A stretch of 64,000 nucleotides of DNA from Xanthomonas cissicola (GTDB taxonomy: Bacteria; Pseudomonadota; Gammaproteobacteria; Xanthomonadales; Xanthomonadaceae), in assembly GCF_008801575.1 (NCBI RefSeq), contig NZ_VZPL01000016.1, forward strand, positions 26,541-90,540. Reading direction: 5' to 3'. The notes beneath the pieces were generated by a model, which ran no database searches, had not been told where the DNA came from, and worked only from the letters and a program-made list of their open reading frames with translations. Below are positions 8,685-18,131 of this stretch, one piece after another (position 1 is the stretch's first letter; every line of letters begins with the position of its first letter). The position numbers were made by a program, and so were the translations under genes.

Positions 8685-10297
8685 GCGCCGGCTCCAAGAT
8701 CGGCCGTACTCCATTGCCCGTCGACCAGACGTGCCACGCCGCCCGGATTGCGCTGGCGCAGTTCGGCGGGCAGCAGTGCATCGGGCACCGCGTCGTAACT
8801 GTGCAAGGCGGCAAAACGGCGGATGGCGCCGGGCATGCCCACCGCCGTGAAGCCCGGATGCCCGGTGCTCGGGAACGGGCCACCGTGGTTTTGCGCAGCG
8901 CTCACGGCCACGCCGGTTGGCATCTTGCTGTTGATCAACCGCCCTACCCGCGCACGCAGCACCGGGGCGATGGTCTGCCACGCGGCATCGTCGCGGCCGT
9001 CGGCCGCGCGGTACAACGTGCCGGTCAGATTGCCTTCGAACGCAGCAGCCACCTGTGCCATCTGCGCCACATCGGCTGCGCGCACCAGCAGGCTCACAGG
9101 GCCGAAGGCTTCGGCCTGCAGGGCGTGCGGATTGGCGAGGAAGGCTTGCGCATCCACGCTCAACAAGGTCGGCGCATAGCGGTAGCCATCCTCGCCGGTG
9201 TGCCCGCCGGCCAGCATGCCGGCGCCGGCGGCACGCAGGCTCGCCACGCCGCGTTGCACGCCTTCTACACCAGAGGCGGAGAACAGCACCATCGGCATGG
9301 CCGCTTCGAAATGCGCCTTGCTGGCCGCAACGAACGCATCGCCAGCCGCGCCATGCGGCACCACCACCACACCGGGATTGGTGCAGAACTGCCCGCTACC
9401 CAGCGTGCAGGAGGCGAAGAATTCCTGCGCAAGCGCATCGCCGCGTTCGGCCAGCGCGCCCGGCAACAGGAAGACCGGGTTGACGCTGGAAAGCTCGGCA
9501 TAAAACGGCACGCCCGCCGCGTCTGCGGCGGCCTTCAGTGCCAGCCCACCGGCACGGCTGCCAGTGAATCCGATCGCGCCCAGCCGCGCATCGCCCGCCA
9601 ATCGCAGGCCGATGGCATTGTCGAAGTGATACAGCAGTTGCACCGCCGCCGCAGGTAGACCGGCCGCGACCAAGGCCTGATGCGCGAGCTGCGCCATGCG
9701 CTGGCTGGTGGCCGGATGCAACGGATGCGCCTTGGCGATGACCGGGTTGCGCGCGGCAATCGCCGAGGCGAAATCGCTGCCGGCAATTGCATTGAACGCG
9801 AACGGAAAGTTGTTCGGGCCGAATACCAGCACCGGTTTGCCCAGCGGCGCCAGGTGCGAACGCAGATCTGCCGCGCTGTCGATGATGGGCTGGGTCCAGC
9901 TGTAGCTGCGCACGGCCCGTGCGGCCTGCCGCAGTTGGCCGCTGGTGCGCGGCAGTTCGTTACCGCGCAAGCGTGTGGGCGCCGGTAACGCCGTCTCGGC
10001 ATGCGCCAGCGCGACCAGGGTATCGGCATCGGCATCCAGCGCATCGGCATAGGCTTCCAGAAAGGCCGCGATCCGCTCGACCGGTGCGGCCGCCAACTCC
10101 GCCGCCACTGCCTGCGCCGCAACCACGGCCGCTTCCACATCGTCCGCGCCACTGACCGGAAAGTAGGGCCCGATCGGTTCGCCGGCGGCCGGGTCGGCAG
10201 CACGGAAGCTGCCGGTGGCGGCGCGGCTGGCTTGCCATCGGCCTGCCAGCAGGATCTCGGCTGCTGCCGCGGGAATGGAGTGGTTCGTATCGTTCAT
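8681..10297 (-). CDS. 2,5-dioxovalerate (alpha-ketoglutaric semialdehyde) dehydrogenase
   Basis: A 538-residue NAD(P)-dependent aldehyde dehydrogenase. The Rossmann and binding region includes FGPNNFPFAFN and FTGSRAGG, and the catalytic Cys lies in GSGQFCTNPG. It resembles the long KGSADH type rather than betaine or succinate semialdehyde enzymes. It should oxidise 2-oxoglutarate semialdehyde to 2-oxoglutarate, the last step of hydroxyproline breakdown. An AAGG site lies 7 bases before the ATG. A 210-base gap separates it from the upstream deaminase gene, and it overlaps the M24 peptidase gene by 4 bases. The assignment rests on sequence type plus pathway context. Confidence 0.88.
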   Translation of the reverse strand: MNDTNHSIPAAAAEILLAGRWQASRAATGSFRAADPAAGEPIGPYFPVSGADDVEAAVVAAQAVAAELAAAPVERIAAFLEAYADALDADADTLVALAHAETALPAPTRLRGNELPRTSGQLRQAARAVRSYSWTQPIIDSAADLRSHLAPLGKPVLVFGPNNFPFAFNAIAGSDFASAIAARNPVIAKAHPLHPATSQRMAQLAHQALVAAGLPAAAVQLLYHFDNAIGLRLAGDARLGAIGFTGSRAGGLALKAAADAAGVPFYAELSSVNPVFLLPGALAERGDALAQEFFASCTLGSGQFCTNPGVVVVPHGAAGDAFVAASKAHFEAAMPMVLFSASGVEGVQRGVASLRAAGAGMLAGGHTGEDGYRYAPTLLSVDAQAFLANPHALQAEAFGPVSLLVRAADVAQMAQVAAAFEGNLTGTLYRAADGRDDAAWQTIAPVLRARVGRLINSKMPTGVAVSAAQNHGGPFPSTGHPGFTAVGMPGAIRRFAALHSYDAVPDALLPAELRQRNPGGVARLVDGQWSTADLGAGA

Positions 10298-10507
10298 TGC
10301 GGCACCTTCGGTGACAGGGAGGCAGGTCCGGCGCTCGGTGCGCTGGCGGCCGACCAGAAAGACGATGAGGATGCGGCACTGGATGCCACATCCGCATCGG
10401 CCGACGCATCGCCCCGCGCGCAGGCAAGGCGCGTGGCACGAACCCGCACGACTCGCACCCTGCGCTCACCCGCAGGCGCAACAGACGATGGCAGCATCAT
10501 GGCGCCA

Positions 10508-11416
10508 TCAAGACAACTTGGGCGCGGTGGCGATGGCATGGTCGATGACCGTCAACGCGGCATCGCGCTCGGCACCGGCCACCACCAGGCGCGGCGCACG
10601 CACCTGCTCGCTGCCCATGCCGACCTTGGCCTGCACCAGTTTGATCAGCTGCACGAAGGTGGGCACCGTATCCAGGCGCAGCAGCGGCAGGAACCAGTGG
10701 TAAAGCTCTCTGGCCGCCGGGTAACCGCCATCGCGGGCGAGTTCGAACAGGCGCACCGATTCCTTCGGATACGCATTGACCAGGCCGGCGATCCAACCCT
10801 TGGCGCCCATGCTCAGGCCCTCGACGATGGCATCGTCCATGCCCACCAGCAGCGCCAGGCGATCGCCCAGCAATTCCTGCAGTGCGGCGAAGCGGCGCAC
10901 GTCGCCGGACGATTCCTTCACTGCCTGCAGGTTCGGGAATTCGGCGGCCAGCTCGGCGATCTGCGCCGGGCCGAAATCGGTCTTGTAGGCGACCGGATTG
11001 TTGTACAGGATCACCGGCAGATCGGTTGCGCCGATCACCGCGCGCACATGCGCGCCCATTTCGCGCCAGTCGGTGGAGTACACGTACGGCGGCAGCACCA
11101 TCAAGCCGCCGCAGCCGATGTCCTTGGCCGCCTTGGCCAGCGCGACCGCTTCGCCGGTGGCCAGGCTCGCGATGCCCGGCACCACCGGCACGCGACCGTT
11201 CAAGGCGGTGACCAGCGTGCGCAGGATCGCCAGCTTGTCTTCCACGCTCAAGGTCGCAGCTTCGCCCAACGAGCCCAGCGGCACGATCGCGGTGCAACCG
11301 GCATCCACCAGTTGATTGGCGTGCTTGCCGAGGAAGTCGTGGTCGATGTCGCCGTTAGCGGTGAACGGAGTGGTGATGGCCGGCAGCACGCCGTGCCAGA
11401 ACGCAGCATTGCTCAT
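10508..11416 (-). CDS. DapA-family lyase, probable 1-pyrroline-4-hydroxy-2-carboxylate deaminase
   Basis: A 302-residue TIM barrel of the dihydrodipicolinate synthase / N-acetylneuraminate lyase family. The Schiff-base lysine is in NLQAVKESSGD and the conserved Tyr in VILYNNPVAY. The start at 11416 overlaps the upstream oxidoreductase stop as ATGA. A true DapA would not be expected inside this operon. In known hydroxyproline pathways a DapA-like enzyme deaminates the cyclic imine to alpha-ketoglutaric semialdehyde, which the next gene product oxidises. The family is certain and the specific reaction is inferred from context. Confidence 0.87.
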   Translation of the reverse strand: MSNAAFWHGVLPAITTPFTANGDIDHDFLGKHANQLVDAGCTAIVPLGSLGEAATLSVEDKLAILRTLVTALNGRVPVVPGIASLATGEAVALAKAAKDIGCGGLMVLPPYVYSTDWREMGAHVRAVIGATDLPVILYNNPVAYKTDFGPAQIAELAAEFPNLQAVKESSGDVRRFAALQELLGDRLALLVGMDDAIVEGLSMGAKGWIAGLVNAYPKESVRLFELARDGGYPAARELYHWFLPLLRLDTVPTFVQLIKLVQAKVGMGSEQVRAPRLVVAGAERDAALTVIDHAIATAPKLS

Positions 11417-12726
11417 GGGTGTTTCCCTTGCGAGTCGGAAGTGAACGAGTCGGCCAGCGCCGCGAGGCGGACCGGGAACAACGGCGGCCGGCGGCCGGCG
11501 TCGGTGGAAAGATCGGGCGGGCAACGCCCCAGTTCGGCCAGCGCCGCACCGCAGATGCGGCCCTGGCAGGCGCCCATGCCGCAGCGCGAGACGAGCTTGG
11601 CGTCGCGTGCATCGTTGAAGCTGTCCAGGGCGGCCAGCGGTACGTCTTCGCAGCGGCAGATCAACGTGTCCGCCTGCGCCAGCGTGCGGATGCGCGGATC
11701 AAGCGCGAATTGCTGCTGCAGCAGATCGGCAAACGCACGCGCGGCGTGACGCCGTGGCTGCAGGCGCAGCGCCGCCTCCGGTGCATCGGCCGCCATATGT
11801 CCGGCCATCGCACCTTCAATCAATGCGCAGTCGCGCCCGCCGATGCCGCAGACTTCGCCGGCGGCAAAGATCTGGGTGACGCTGGTACGCAACAGCGCAT
11901 CCACCTGCACCTGCTGGTGCGCGCCGTACGCTTGCAGCTGGCAACCCAGCAATTGCGCAAGCTCGGTATTGGGCACCAAGCCATAGCCCACCGCCAGTTG
12001 ATCGCAGGCAAGACGCGTGCGGCCGCTGGGCCCGGCGAGTTCCACTTCGCGCAACTGCGTGTCGCCGTGCGCGGCAATCACCATGCTGCCGGCGCGATAT
12101 GCCACTGCACGCAGCTGCAGGCGCAGCGCCACCGCCTGCGCGGCCTTGCCCGGCCAGCGCCACAACTGCAGTGCGAACTGGCGCAAGGCGGCCGGCGAGG
12201 TCTGTTCGTGAATGCCGAGCACGTGCGCGCCATGCCGTTGCAACGTGGCCGCACTGGCCAGCAACAACGGGCCACTGCCGGCCACCAGCACGCGCTTGCC
12301 CGCCAGCGGCCAGCCCTGCTTGGCCAGCGCCTGCGCCGCACCGGCACCGGTGACGCCGGGCAGGGTCCATCCCGGAAATGGCAGCAGCAATTCGCGCGCA
12401 CCGGTGGCCAGCACCAACGCGGCGTAATGCAGCTGCAATGTGCCGGTGGGGCCATCGGCCAGGAGCCAGCCCGGTTGCGCCAGCAAAATCTGCGTGCGCG
12501 TCAGCACGGTGATCGATGCATTGCCCGCCACCTGCTGCAGCAATGCGCGCGCATCGGCCGGCGCGCCGGAGTGCACATCGCTGCGCCACACCTGACCGCC
12601 GGTACGTGGCTGCATGTCGACCACGCCCACGCGCACGCCTTGGCTGGCCGCCGCCCGCGCCGCCGCCAGCCCGGCCGGGCCGGCGCCGATCACCAATACA
12701 TCGAAATGCAGCACGCGCTCAGCCAT
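11413..12726 (-). CDS. FAD-dependent oxidoreductase subunit with C-terminal BFD-type [2Fe-2S] domain
   Basis: 437 residues starting with an FAD-binding GAGPAGLAAARAA motif. A second nucleotide-binding motif (VLVAGSGPLLLASAA) lies mid-protein. The C-terminus carries a BFD-like iron-sulfur site with CRCEDV and CGMGACQGRIC. This is the architecture of the large subunit of multi-component D-hydroxyproline dehydrogenases and of HcnB-like enzymes. It overlaps the small ferredoxin-like gene by 8 bases upstream and the DapA-like gene by 4 bases downstream, so the three dehydrogenase genes are contiguous. It probably passes electrons from substrate FAD to the respiratory chain. Confidence 0.88.
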   Translation of the reverse strand: MAERVLHFDVLVIGAGPAGLAAARAAASQGVRVGVVDMQPRTGGQVWRSDVHSGAPADARALLQQVAGNASITVLTRTQILLAQPGWLLADGPTGTLQLHYAALVLATGARELLLPFPGWTLPGVTGAGAAQALAKQGWPLAGKRVLVAGSGPLLLASAATLQRHGAHVLGIHEQTSPAALRQFALQLWRWPGKAAQAVALRLQLRAVAYRAGSMVIAAHGDTQLREVELAGPSGRTRLACDQLAVGYGLVPNTELAQLLGCQLQAYGAHQQVQVDALLRTSVTQIFAAGEVCGIGGRDCALIEGAMAGHMAADAPEAALRLQPRRHAARAFADLLQQQFALDPRIRTLAQADTLICRCEDVPLAALDSFNDARDAKLVSRCGMGACQGRICGAALAELGRCPPDLSTDAGRRPPLFPVRLAALADSFTSDSQGKHP

Positions 12727-12964
12727 CGGTGCGTACCTGCATGCCATCGCATGCGTCCACCAGGCACGCGCGTTGCTGTCCCACGCCATCGATGCGCACG
12801 CGGCATTCGAAACACACCCCCATGCCGCACAGGGGGGCGCGCGCTTGCCCACTGCTCGATTGCCGAAACTGCAACGTCGCCTGCGCCACTGCCGCCGCCA
12901 CGCTGGCACCGGCCGGCACCTCGACCATGCGCCCATCCACGTGCAGACGCACCGTCGCGCTCAT
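12719..12964 (-). CDS. Small [2Fe-2S] ferredoxin-like dehydrogenase subunit
   Basis: 81 residues, starting at 12964 in an ATGA overlap with the DadA-like gene. Four cysteines in the pattern C-x4-C-x2-C-x12-C (C46, C51, C54, C67; segment LCGMGVCFECRV) bind a plant-type [2Fe-2S] cluster. The fold matches HcnA-like and hydroxyproline dehydrogenase gamma-type subunits that bridge two flavoproteins. It sits between the two FAD subunits and overlaps both, as expected for a stoichiometric complex. The protein is easily missed because of its size. Confidence 0.88.
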   Translation of the reverse strand: MSATVRLHVDGRMVEVPAGASVAAAVAQATLQFRQSSSGQARAPLCGMGVCFECRVRIDGVGQQRACLVDACDGMQVRTDG

Positions 12965-14238
12965 GCGGGCGCTCCTTGCGCGGCACGCGCCGGTGCGTAG
13001 GGCGCCGGGTCGATGGCCGGGGTGCGCCCGAGCAGGCTGTCCACGATCACCCGTGCGCTCCCCAGCGCCGTGGTGACCCCAAGCCCCTCGTGACCGGCGG
13101 CCACCCACACATCGCGCCGGCCGGGCACCTTCCCCAAATACGGGCGCCCGTCCGGCGTGGCCGGTCGCAAACCGGTCCACACGCGGATCGCTTGCAGTTC
13201 GCGCAGCACTGGCAGGTACGCGAAGGCGCGCTGCAGCATCTGCTGCAGCACCGGCATCGACAAGGCGCGGTCGTGCTCGCCGAACTGGCGCGAGGAGCCG
13301 ATCAGAATCTGCCCGGTGGGCCGCGGCTGCACATTGAAGGCCACGCTGGTGTCGTCGGCTCCATGCGCCGAATCCGCATAGCCCAGTTCCAGCAGCTGAT
13401 GCCGGATCAGCCCCGGGTGCCGGTCGGTAATCACCAAATGGCCCTTGCGCGGGCGCAATGCCAGCTCGGGCAGCAACTGCGGCAAGGCCACACCGCTGGC
13501 CACCAGCACCGGCCCGGCGAGCGTCTGCCCATCGTCCAAACGCACCGCATGCTCCTGCAGCTGCACCACGCGGCGGCCGGCGAACAAGCGCGCACCGGAC
13601 GTGCATGCCGCGCCCACCAAATGCCGCGCGACCCGCGGCGGATACACCACGGCTTCATCGGGCACGCGCATGCCGCCAGCCAGCCCGGGCACCAGCTGTG
13701 GTTCTAGCGCGTACAGCTGCGCGGCATCGATCGCTTCGGCATGCAGGCCGGCCGTTGCCAGGCGTGCGATCTTGGCTGGCACCTCCGCCAGTTCGCGCGC
13801 ATCGCGGGCCACCCACAGCGTGCCGCAGCGGCTGAATTCGGCTTCGCTAAGCGTGGCGAAGCGCTCCCACAGCCGCAGCGAATACGCCGACAACGCCAGC
13901 TCGGCCGGGTCGTCGTCCATCGCCACCAAATGCCCCATCGCCGCTGCGGTGGAGCCGCCGCCGATCGGTCCCGGCTCGACGATCGCCACACGAAGGCCCT
14001 CGCCCGCCGCCGCTTCCGCGCACGCGGCGCCCACAATGCCGGCGCCGATCACGATCAGGTCGTAACTGCGTCGCGTGCCTGCGGCAGACGCGGCGGACCC
14101 GGATTCGGTCACCGCATCCAATCCAGGCGCCGATACCGACGCAGGCGTTGCAGCGGCAGTCCCTGTCATCGCAGCAGACACTGCTGCGCCAGACGGCGTG
14201 ACCGACGCAAGCACCGGCACGGGCCGCTGGGGTTCCAT
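12961..14238 (-). CDS. DadA-like FAD-dependent D-amino-acid dehydrogenase subunit (hydroxyproline dehydrogenase)
   Basis: 425 residues. The ATG at 14238 shares one base with the epimerase stop (TGATG). A low-complexity Ala/Thr/Ser/Pro stretch of about 55 residues precedes the FAD motif VIGAGIVGAACAEAA. The C-terminal GHEGLGVTTALGSA segment is typical of DAO-family enzymes. It should oxidise cis-4-hydroxy-D-proline, the product of the adjacent epimerase, to the pyrroline. The alanine-rich N-terminus is unusual, and a later start is possible, although no strong alternative ribosome-binding site was found. Confidence 0.87.
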   Translation of the reverse strand: MEPQRPVPVLASVTPSGAAVSAAMTGTAAATPASVSAPGLDAVTESGSAASAAGTRRSYDLIVIGAGIVGAACAEAAAGEGLRVAIVEPGPIGGGSTAAAMGHLVAMDDDPAELALSAYSLRLWERFATLSEAEFSRCGTLWVARDARELAEVPAKIARLATAGLHAEAIDAAQLYALEPQLVPGLAGGMRVPDEAVVYPPRVARHLVGAACTSGARLFAGRRVVQLQEHAVRLDDGQTLAGPVLVASGVALPQLLPELALRPRKGHLVITDRHPGLIRHQLLELGYADSAHGADDTSVAFNVQPRPTGQILIGSSRQFGEHDRALSMPVLQQMLQRAFAYLPVLRELQAIRVWTGLRPATPDGRPYLGKVPGRRDVWVAAGHEGLGVTTALGSARVIVDSLLGRTPAIDPAPYAPARAAQGAPA

Positions 14239-15176
14239 CAGGCCACGATGCCCCAGGCGAACGGGTCCGCCGGGTCGATCACCAGTTGCGCGCGCGCGGT
14301 GATGTACGCCCGCCCACTGATGCGCGGTGCGATGCCGCGCCCGCTCAGCCGATAATTGCCTTCGAAGGCGCTGCCCAGAATGCCTTGCTGCACCCAGCGC
14401 TCGCCTTCGGCCAACTTGCCGTCCGCCGCCAGGCAGGCCAGCTTGGCGCTGGTGCCGGTGCCGCACGGCGAGCGGTCATAGGCCAGCCCCGGGCACAGCA
14501 CGAAATTGCGCGCCACGCCGCTACCGTCGGGCGCAGCGCCGTTGACTTCGATATGGTCGATCTCGCCACCGGCCTCGCCAGTGATCCCGGCCGCTTCCAG
14601 GGCCAGCCGAATCGCCTCGGTATACGCGGTCAGCTCGCGCTGGTGCGCCAGGTCCAGCGCGCACGGCGCATGCTCGGTGATGAAAAACCAGTTGCCGCCC
14701 CAGGCCACGTCGCCGCACACCCGGCCATGCCCCGGCACCTCCACCTCGACCCCGCTGGCAAAACGATAGCTCTCGACATTGTCTACCGACACCGTGCCGT
14801 CGTCGGCCAGCTCCACGCCCACCGTGCCGACCGGTGTCTCGATCCGGTGCTGGCCCGGCGCGATGCGCCCCAGTTCGGCCAGCGTGCGCACCACGCCAAT
14901 CGTGCCGTGCCCGCACATGCCCAGGTAGCCGACGTTATTGAAGAAGATCACCCCGGTGCAGGCGCTCGGGTCGCGCGGCGGCAGCAACAAGGCGCCCACC
15001 ATGGTGTCCGACCCACGCGGCTCGCAGGCGATGGCGCTGCGCCAGTGGTCGAACTCGCTGCGAAAGCGTTCGCGGCACTGCGCCAGATCGCCATCGCCCA
15101 GATCTGGAAAACCGGAAAGGACAACGCGGGTAGGCTCGCCTGCCGTGTGGGAGTCGATGACGTCGATGGTGTGCAT
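14238..15176 (-). CDS. 4-hydroxyproline 2-epimerase (proline racemase family)
   Basis: 312 residues, within the usual 310 to 335 range. Both catalytic cysteines are present: Cys88 in GMCGHGTIG and Cys238 in [10 protein letters not shown]. Having both points to an epimerase/racemase rather than a trans-3-hydroxyproline dehydratase, which has Ser or Thr at the first position. It converts trans-4-hydroxy-L-proline to cis-4-hydroxy-D-proline in the cytoplasm. It is the first gene of the run, divergent from the PAS-AraC regulator, and is followed by the dehydrogenase that would use its product. Confidence 0.93.
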   Translation of the reverse strand: MHTIDVIDSHTAGEPTRVVLSGFPDLGDGDLAQCRERFRSEFDHWRSAIACEPRGSDTMVGALLLPPRDPSACTGVIFFNNVGYLGMCGHGTIGVVRTLAELGRIAPGQHRIETPVGTVGVELADDGTVSVDNVESYRFASGVEVEVPGHGRVCGDVAWGGNWFFITEHAPCALDLAHQRELTAYTEAIRLALEAAGITGEAGGEIDHIEVNGAAPDGSGVARNFVLCPGLAYDRSPCGTGTSAKLACLAADGKLAEGERWVQQGILGSAFEGNYRLSGRGIAPRISGRAYITARAQLVIDPADPFAWGIVA

Positions 15177-15324
15177 GGCTCATGCTCCCACTGCCGACCT
15201 GCGGACGACTAGCGTTCAATGCCAAGTGAAAATGCGGAAATCCGCACAATCACCCACCCGAATCACAACCGCGCGTTTGCGCTAGGATCATTGCTGGGCT
15301 GCACCGTCGTGCAACCGTCTAATC
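15177..15324. promoter_or_regulatory. Divergent intergenic region between hydroxyproline genes and AraC regulator
   Basis: 148 bases that must contain both divergent promoters and probably the regulator's binding sites. I could not define convincing -35/-10 pairs or an operator by eye. Confidence 0.45.
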
Positions 15325-16053
15325 GTGACCGCTACCATGACCCTGATGGACCTCAACCTGCCCGCCCTGGAAATGCAGACGCTGTTCGATGCACTGCCGG
15401 ATGTGGTGTTCTTCATCAAGGACAGCGAGGGGCGCTACACCCATTGCAACCTGACCCTGGTGCGCCGGTTGGGACGCAAGCTGCGCAGCGAGATCATCGG
15501 CCGCTCGCCGCTGGAAGTGTTCCCGTTGCCGCTGGGCGGCAGCTACATGATGCAGGACCGCCGCGTGCTGTGTGGCGAGCTCATCGACAACCAGCTCGAA
15601 GTGCATCTGTACCCCAACCGCCTGCCGGGCTGGTGCCTGACCTTCAAACGCCCGCTGTGCGAGGCCAATGAGGTGATCGGTGTGGTCGGCATCTCGCGCG
15701 ATCTGGGCCAGCCCGACAGCCGTCATTCCGCCTACGAACGCTTGAGCCAGGTGATGGAACACATGCAGACCAACTTCGGAGACAACCTGCGCGTGCAAAG
15801 CCTGGCCGACCTGGCCGGGCTGTCGGTGGCGCAGCTGGAACGTCACTTCCGCCGCGTGTTTCAGGTCACCCCACAGCAATTGCTGACCAAGTTGCGCATC
15901 GAATCGGCGATGCGGCTGCTGTACGGCGACGACAGCATCGCCAGCATCGGGCAACGCTGCGGCTTCGCCGACCAGAGTGCCTTCGCGCGCCAGTTCAAGG
16001 CCACCGTCGGCATGACGCCGCGTGATTACCGCGCGCTCAAAGGTCAGTTATAA
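15325..16053 (+). CDS. PAS-AraC transcriptional regulator, likely controls the hydroxyproline genes
   Basis: 242 residues. An N-terminal PAS-like sensor (about 20 to 130; FDALPDVVFFIKDSEGRY) precedes an AraC/XylS double helix-turn-helix (about 145 to 240; SLADLAGLSVAQLERHFRRV and SIASIGQRCGFADQSAFARQ). The frame opens with GTG at 15325, and an in-frame ATG at 15337 is an alternative start. The divergent layout next to the epimerase gene is that of a local activator, and AraC-type regulators control hydroxyproline genes in Pseudomonas. The ligand is inferred to be hydroxyproline or a pathway intermediate. Confidence 0.88.
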   Translation: MTATMTLMDLNLPALEMQTLFDALPDVVFFIKDSEGRYTHCNLTLVRRLGRKLRSEIIGRSPLEVFPLPLGGSYMMQDRRVLCGELIDNQLEVHLYPNRLPGWCLTFKRPLCEANEVIGVVGISRDLGQPDSRHSAYERLSQVMEHMQTNFGDNLRVQSLADLAGLSVAQLERHFRRVFQVTPQQLLTKLRIESAMRLLYGDDSIASIGQRCGFADQSAFARQFKATVGMTPRDYRALKGQL

Positions 16054-16222
16054 AGACACAACTTCGCGTTGACACATCGCTGGCAAAAATGCCGAATTCG
16101 GCAGGATTTGCCACGCGCTAGCGCACCCAGGTGAGTCGCCATACCGACAGCAGTGCGATGTATGCGAGACGCCCGGGCGCGGAGCTGCGCTAAAGGCGGC
16201 GTCAAGGTGTCAGGAGGCCCGG

Positions 16223-17785
16223 ATGATAGAATTTCGGGTTTCCCCTACTGCGTTGCCAATGGCCAGCTTTTTTCGCCGTAACAAGCCAACCACGCCCGAC
16301 AGCTCGCGTACCTCGCGCTACAGCCTGGAAGAACTGGCAGCCGCATTCCCCACCGCGCCGTCTGCCGCCACCCCGGCATCGCCGGTCGAGGCGGTGCCGA
16401 ATGCCGAGCCAGAACGCGAAGCGGCCGCAACGCCGGTTGTTGCGCCTGTCACGCCTGCTCCGGCAGGCGGCGAGCCTGCAGCGCCCTCGGCGCCGATACC
16501 GCCGCAGATCACCGCCGCGCCAGCCGACCAGCTGGCGCAGGAGATCGCTGCACGCACTGGCCAGGCGCAGAGTATTGCCGCCGTCCCGAGCGCGCCCGCA
16601 GCTCCTGCGGCGCCTGCGCCGACCGCATTGCAGGCACTGCCAGACCCGATACCCCCCAGCGCGCCGGTCGTGGTGCCGCCGCCGGTCGTGGCGCAGCCGC
16701 AGACCGTCCCGACGCCGCCTCCTGCCGTGCCTGCACAGCCGGTGTCGCCACTGCAAAGCGCAGCGCCTGCCGTGGTCGCACCCCCGGTCGCCGTTCCGCC
16801 GGCCTCGACGCCTGCACCGGCTGCTGCAACTCCAGCCGGCGCGCCGCCCATCAGTGCCGCGCCGGCGGGAAAACCCGGCTGGCGCGAGCGGCTGCGCAAC
16901 AGCACCTTCGCTCGCAGTTTCGGCGGCCTGTTCTCGCGCAATCCCAAGCTCGATGACGACCTGCTCGACGAGATCGAAACCGCGTTGATCACCGCCGACG
17001 TCGGCATCGGCGCCACCACGGCGTTGATCGACGGCCTGCGCAAGCGGATGAAGTCGCGCGAATTCGTCGACGCCCAGGCGATGTTCAAGGCCTTGCGTGC
17101 CGATCTCATCGCGCTGCTGCAGCCGGTCTCCAAACCGCTGGTGATCGACCGCTCGCTCAAACCGTTCGTGGTGCTCACCGTTGGCGTCAACGGCGTCGGC
17201 AAGACCACCACCATCGGCAAGCTCGCCAAGCGCTTCAAGGACGAAGGCAACAGTCTGATGCTCGCAGCCGGCGACACCTTCCGTGCTGCCGCCGTGGCGC
17301 AATTGCAGGCCTGGGGCGATAGCAATGGCGTGGCCGTGATCGCGCAGGGGCAAAACGCCGATGCCGCGTCGGTGGCGTTCGACGCGCTGCAGGCCGCCAA
17401 GGCGCGCGGCACCGATGTGTTGATCGCCGACACCGCCGGCCGCCTGCATACCCAGACCGGGCTGATGAACGAGCTCGGCAAGATCCGCCGCGTGCTCGGC
17501 AAGATCGATGCCGCCGCGCCGCACGAAGTCTTGATGGTCATCGACGGCACCACCGGCCAGAACGCCATTTCGCAGCTGCGCCAGTTCCACGCTGCCGTGG
17601 GCGTCACCGGCCTGGTCGTGACCAAGCTCGATGGCACTGCCAAGGGCGGCGTGGTGTTCGCGCTGGCGCGCGAGTTCAATATTCCGATCCGCTTTGCCGG
17701 TATCGGCGAGCGCCCGGAGGATCTGCGCGTCTTCGACCCGGTTGCCTTCGTCGACGCGCTGTTGCCGGACGCGTTGGGCGGTTGA
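16223..17785 (+). CDS. ftsY: Signal recognition particle receptor FtsY
   Basis: 520 residues. The N-terminal 200 residues are Ala/Pro-rich and variable. The conserved NG domain follows, with GVNGVGKTTTIGKLAKRF (P-loop), DTAGRLHTQ and TKLDGTAKGG. FtsY docks ribosome-SRP complexes at the inner membrane and hydrolyses GTP together with Ffh. An AGGAGG site at 16212 to 16217 sits 5 bases before the ATG at 16223. A second in-frame ATG at 16259 (MASFFRRNKP) resembles many annotated FtsY N-termini and cannot be excluded. Confidence 0.95.
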   Translation: MIEFRVSPTALPMASFFRRNKPTTPDSSRTSRYSLEELAAAFPTAPSAATPASPVEAVPNAEPEREAAATPVVAPVTPAPAGGEPAAPSAPIPPQITAAPADQLAQEIAARTGQAQSIAAVPSAPAAPAAPAPTALQALPDPIPPSAPVVVPPPVVAQPQTVPTPPPAVPAQPVSPLQSAAPAVVAPPVAVPPASTPAPAAATPAGAPPISAAPAGKPGWRERLRNSTFARSFGGLFSRNPKLDDDLLDEIETALITADVGIGATTALIDGLRKRMKSREFVDAQAMFKALRADLIALLQPVSKPLVIDRSLKPFVVLTVGVNGVGKTTTIGKLAKRFKDEGNSLMLAAGDTFRAAAVAQLQAWGDSNGVAVIAQGQNADAASVAFDALQAAKARGTDVLIADTAGRLHTQTGLMNELGKIRRVLGKIDAAAPHEVLMVIDGTTGQNAISQLRQFHAAVGVTGLVVTKLDGTAKGGVVFALAREFNIPIRFAGIGERPEDLRVFDPVAFVDALLPDALGG

Positions 17786-18131
17786 TCGGAAGATGCCTGC
17801 GCGCATCTGCAACCGCTGTGCGCGCAGGCGCGACAGGCAGGTTGCACCGTGCGGCAGGTGTCACGCGATTGGTCCCGGGCAAGACGCGTACCGGAGTTTG
17901 CCCAGCCCTCGCCCGCAGCACTCAGAAAGCAATGTCGCGCGGATGCATCAGTGGCCGACGCCCATGCGCCGGCAACACCGCATCGACCTGGCGATGAAGG
18001 ATGGTTCTGCGAACGGTGCCTGGTCGGAATGACGTTTCCGCTGCGGTGAATGGACGCGCCGCACGACGTACGCAGCAGACCCGCTTCGCGTCCCGCCACC
18101 CTCGCCTCCCCCTCCATCGCCAGCAGCGCTC
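17786..18131. other. Intergenic region, no gene seen
   Basis: 346 bases between ftsY and mutY. The open frames here lack ribosome-binding sites and protein-like composition. No RNA gene or clear terminator was recognised. Confidence 0.5.

Noticed and set aside
10508..11416. True dihydrodipicolinate synthase (dapA)
   Set aside because: Family motifs fit, but the operon context and coupled overlaps point to the hydroxyproline pathway deaminase rather than lysine synthesis.
11419..13707. A 762-codon open frame opposite the hydroxyproline dehydrogenase genes
   Set aside because: It spans three well-supported genes on the other strand, is His/Arg/Gln-rich and has no domain or sensible start.
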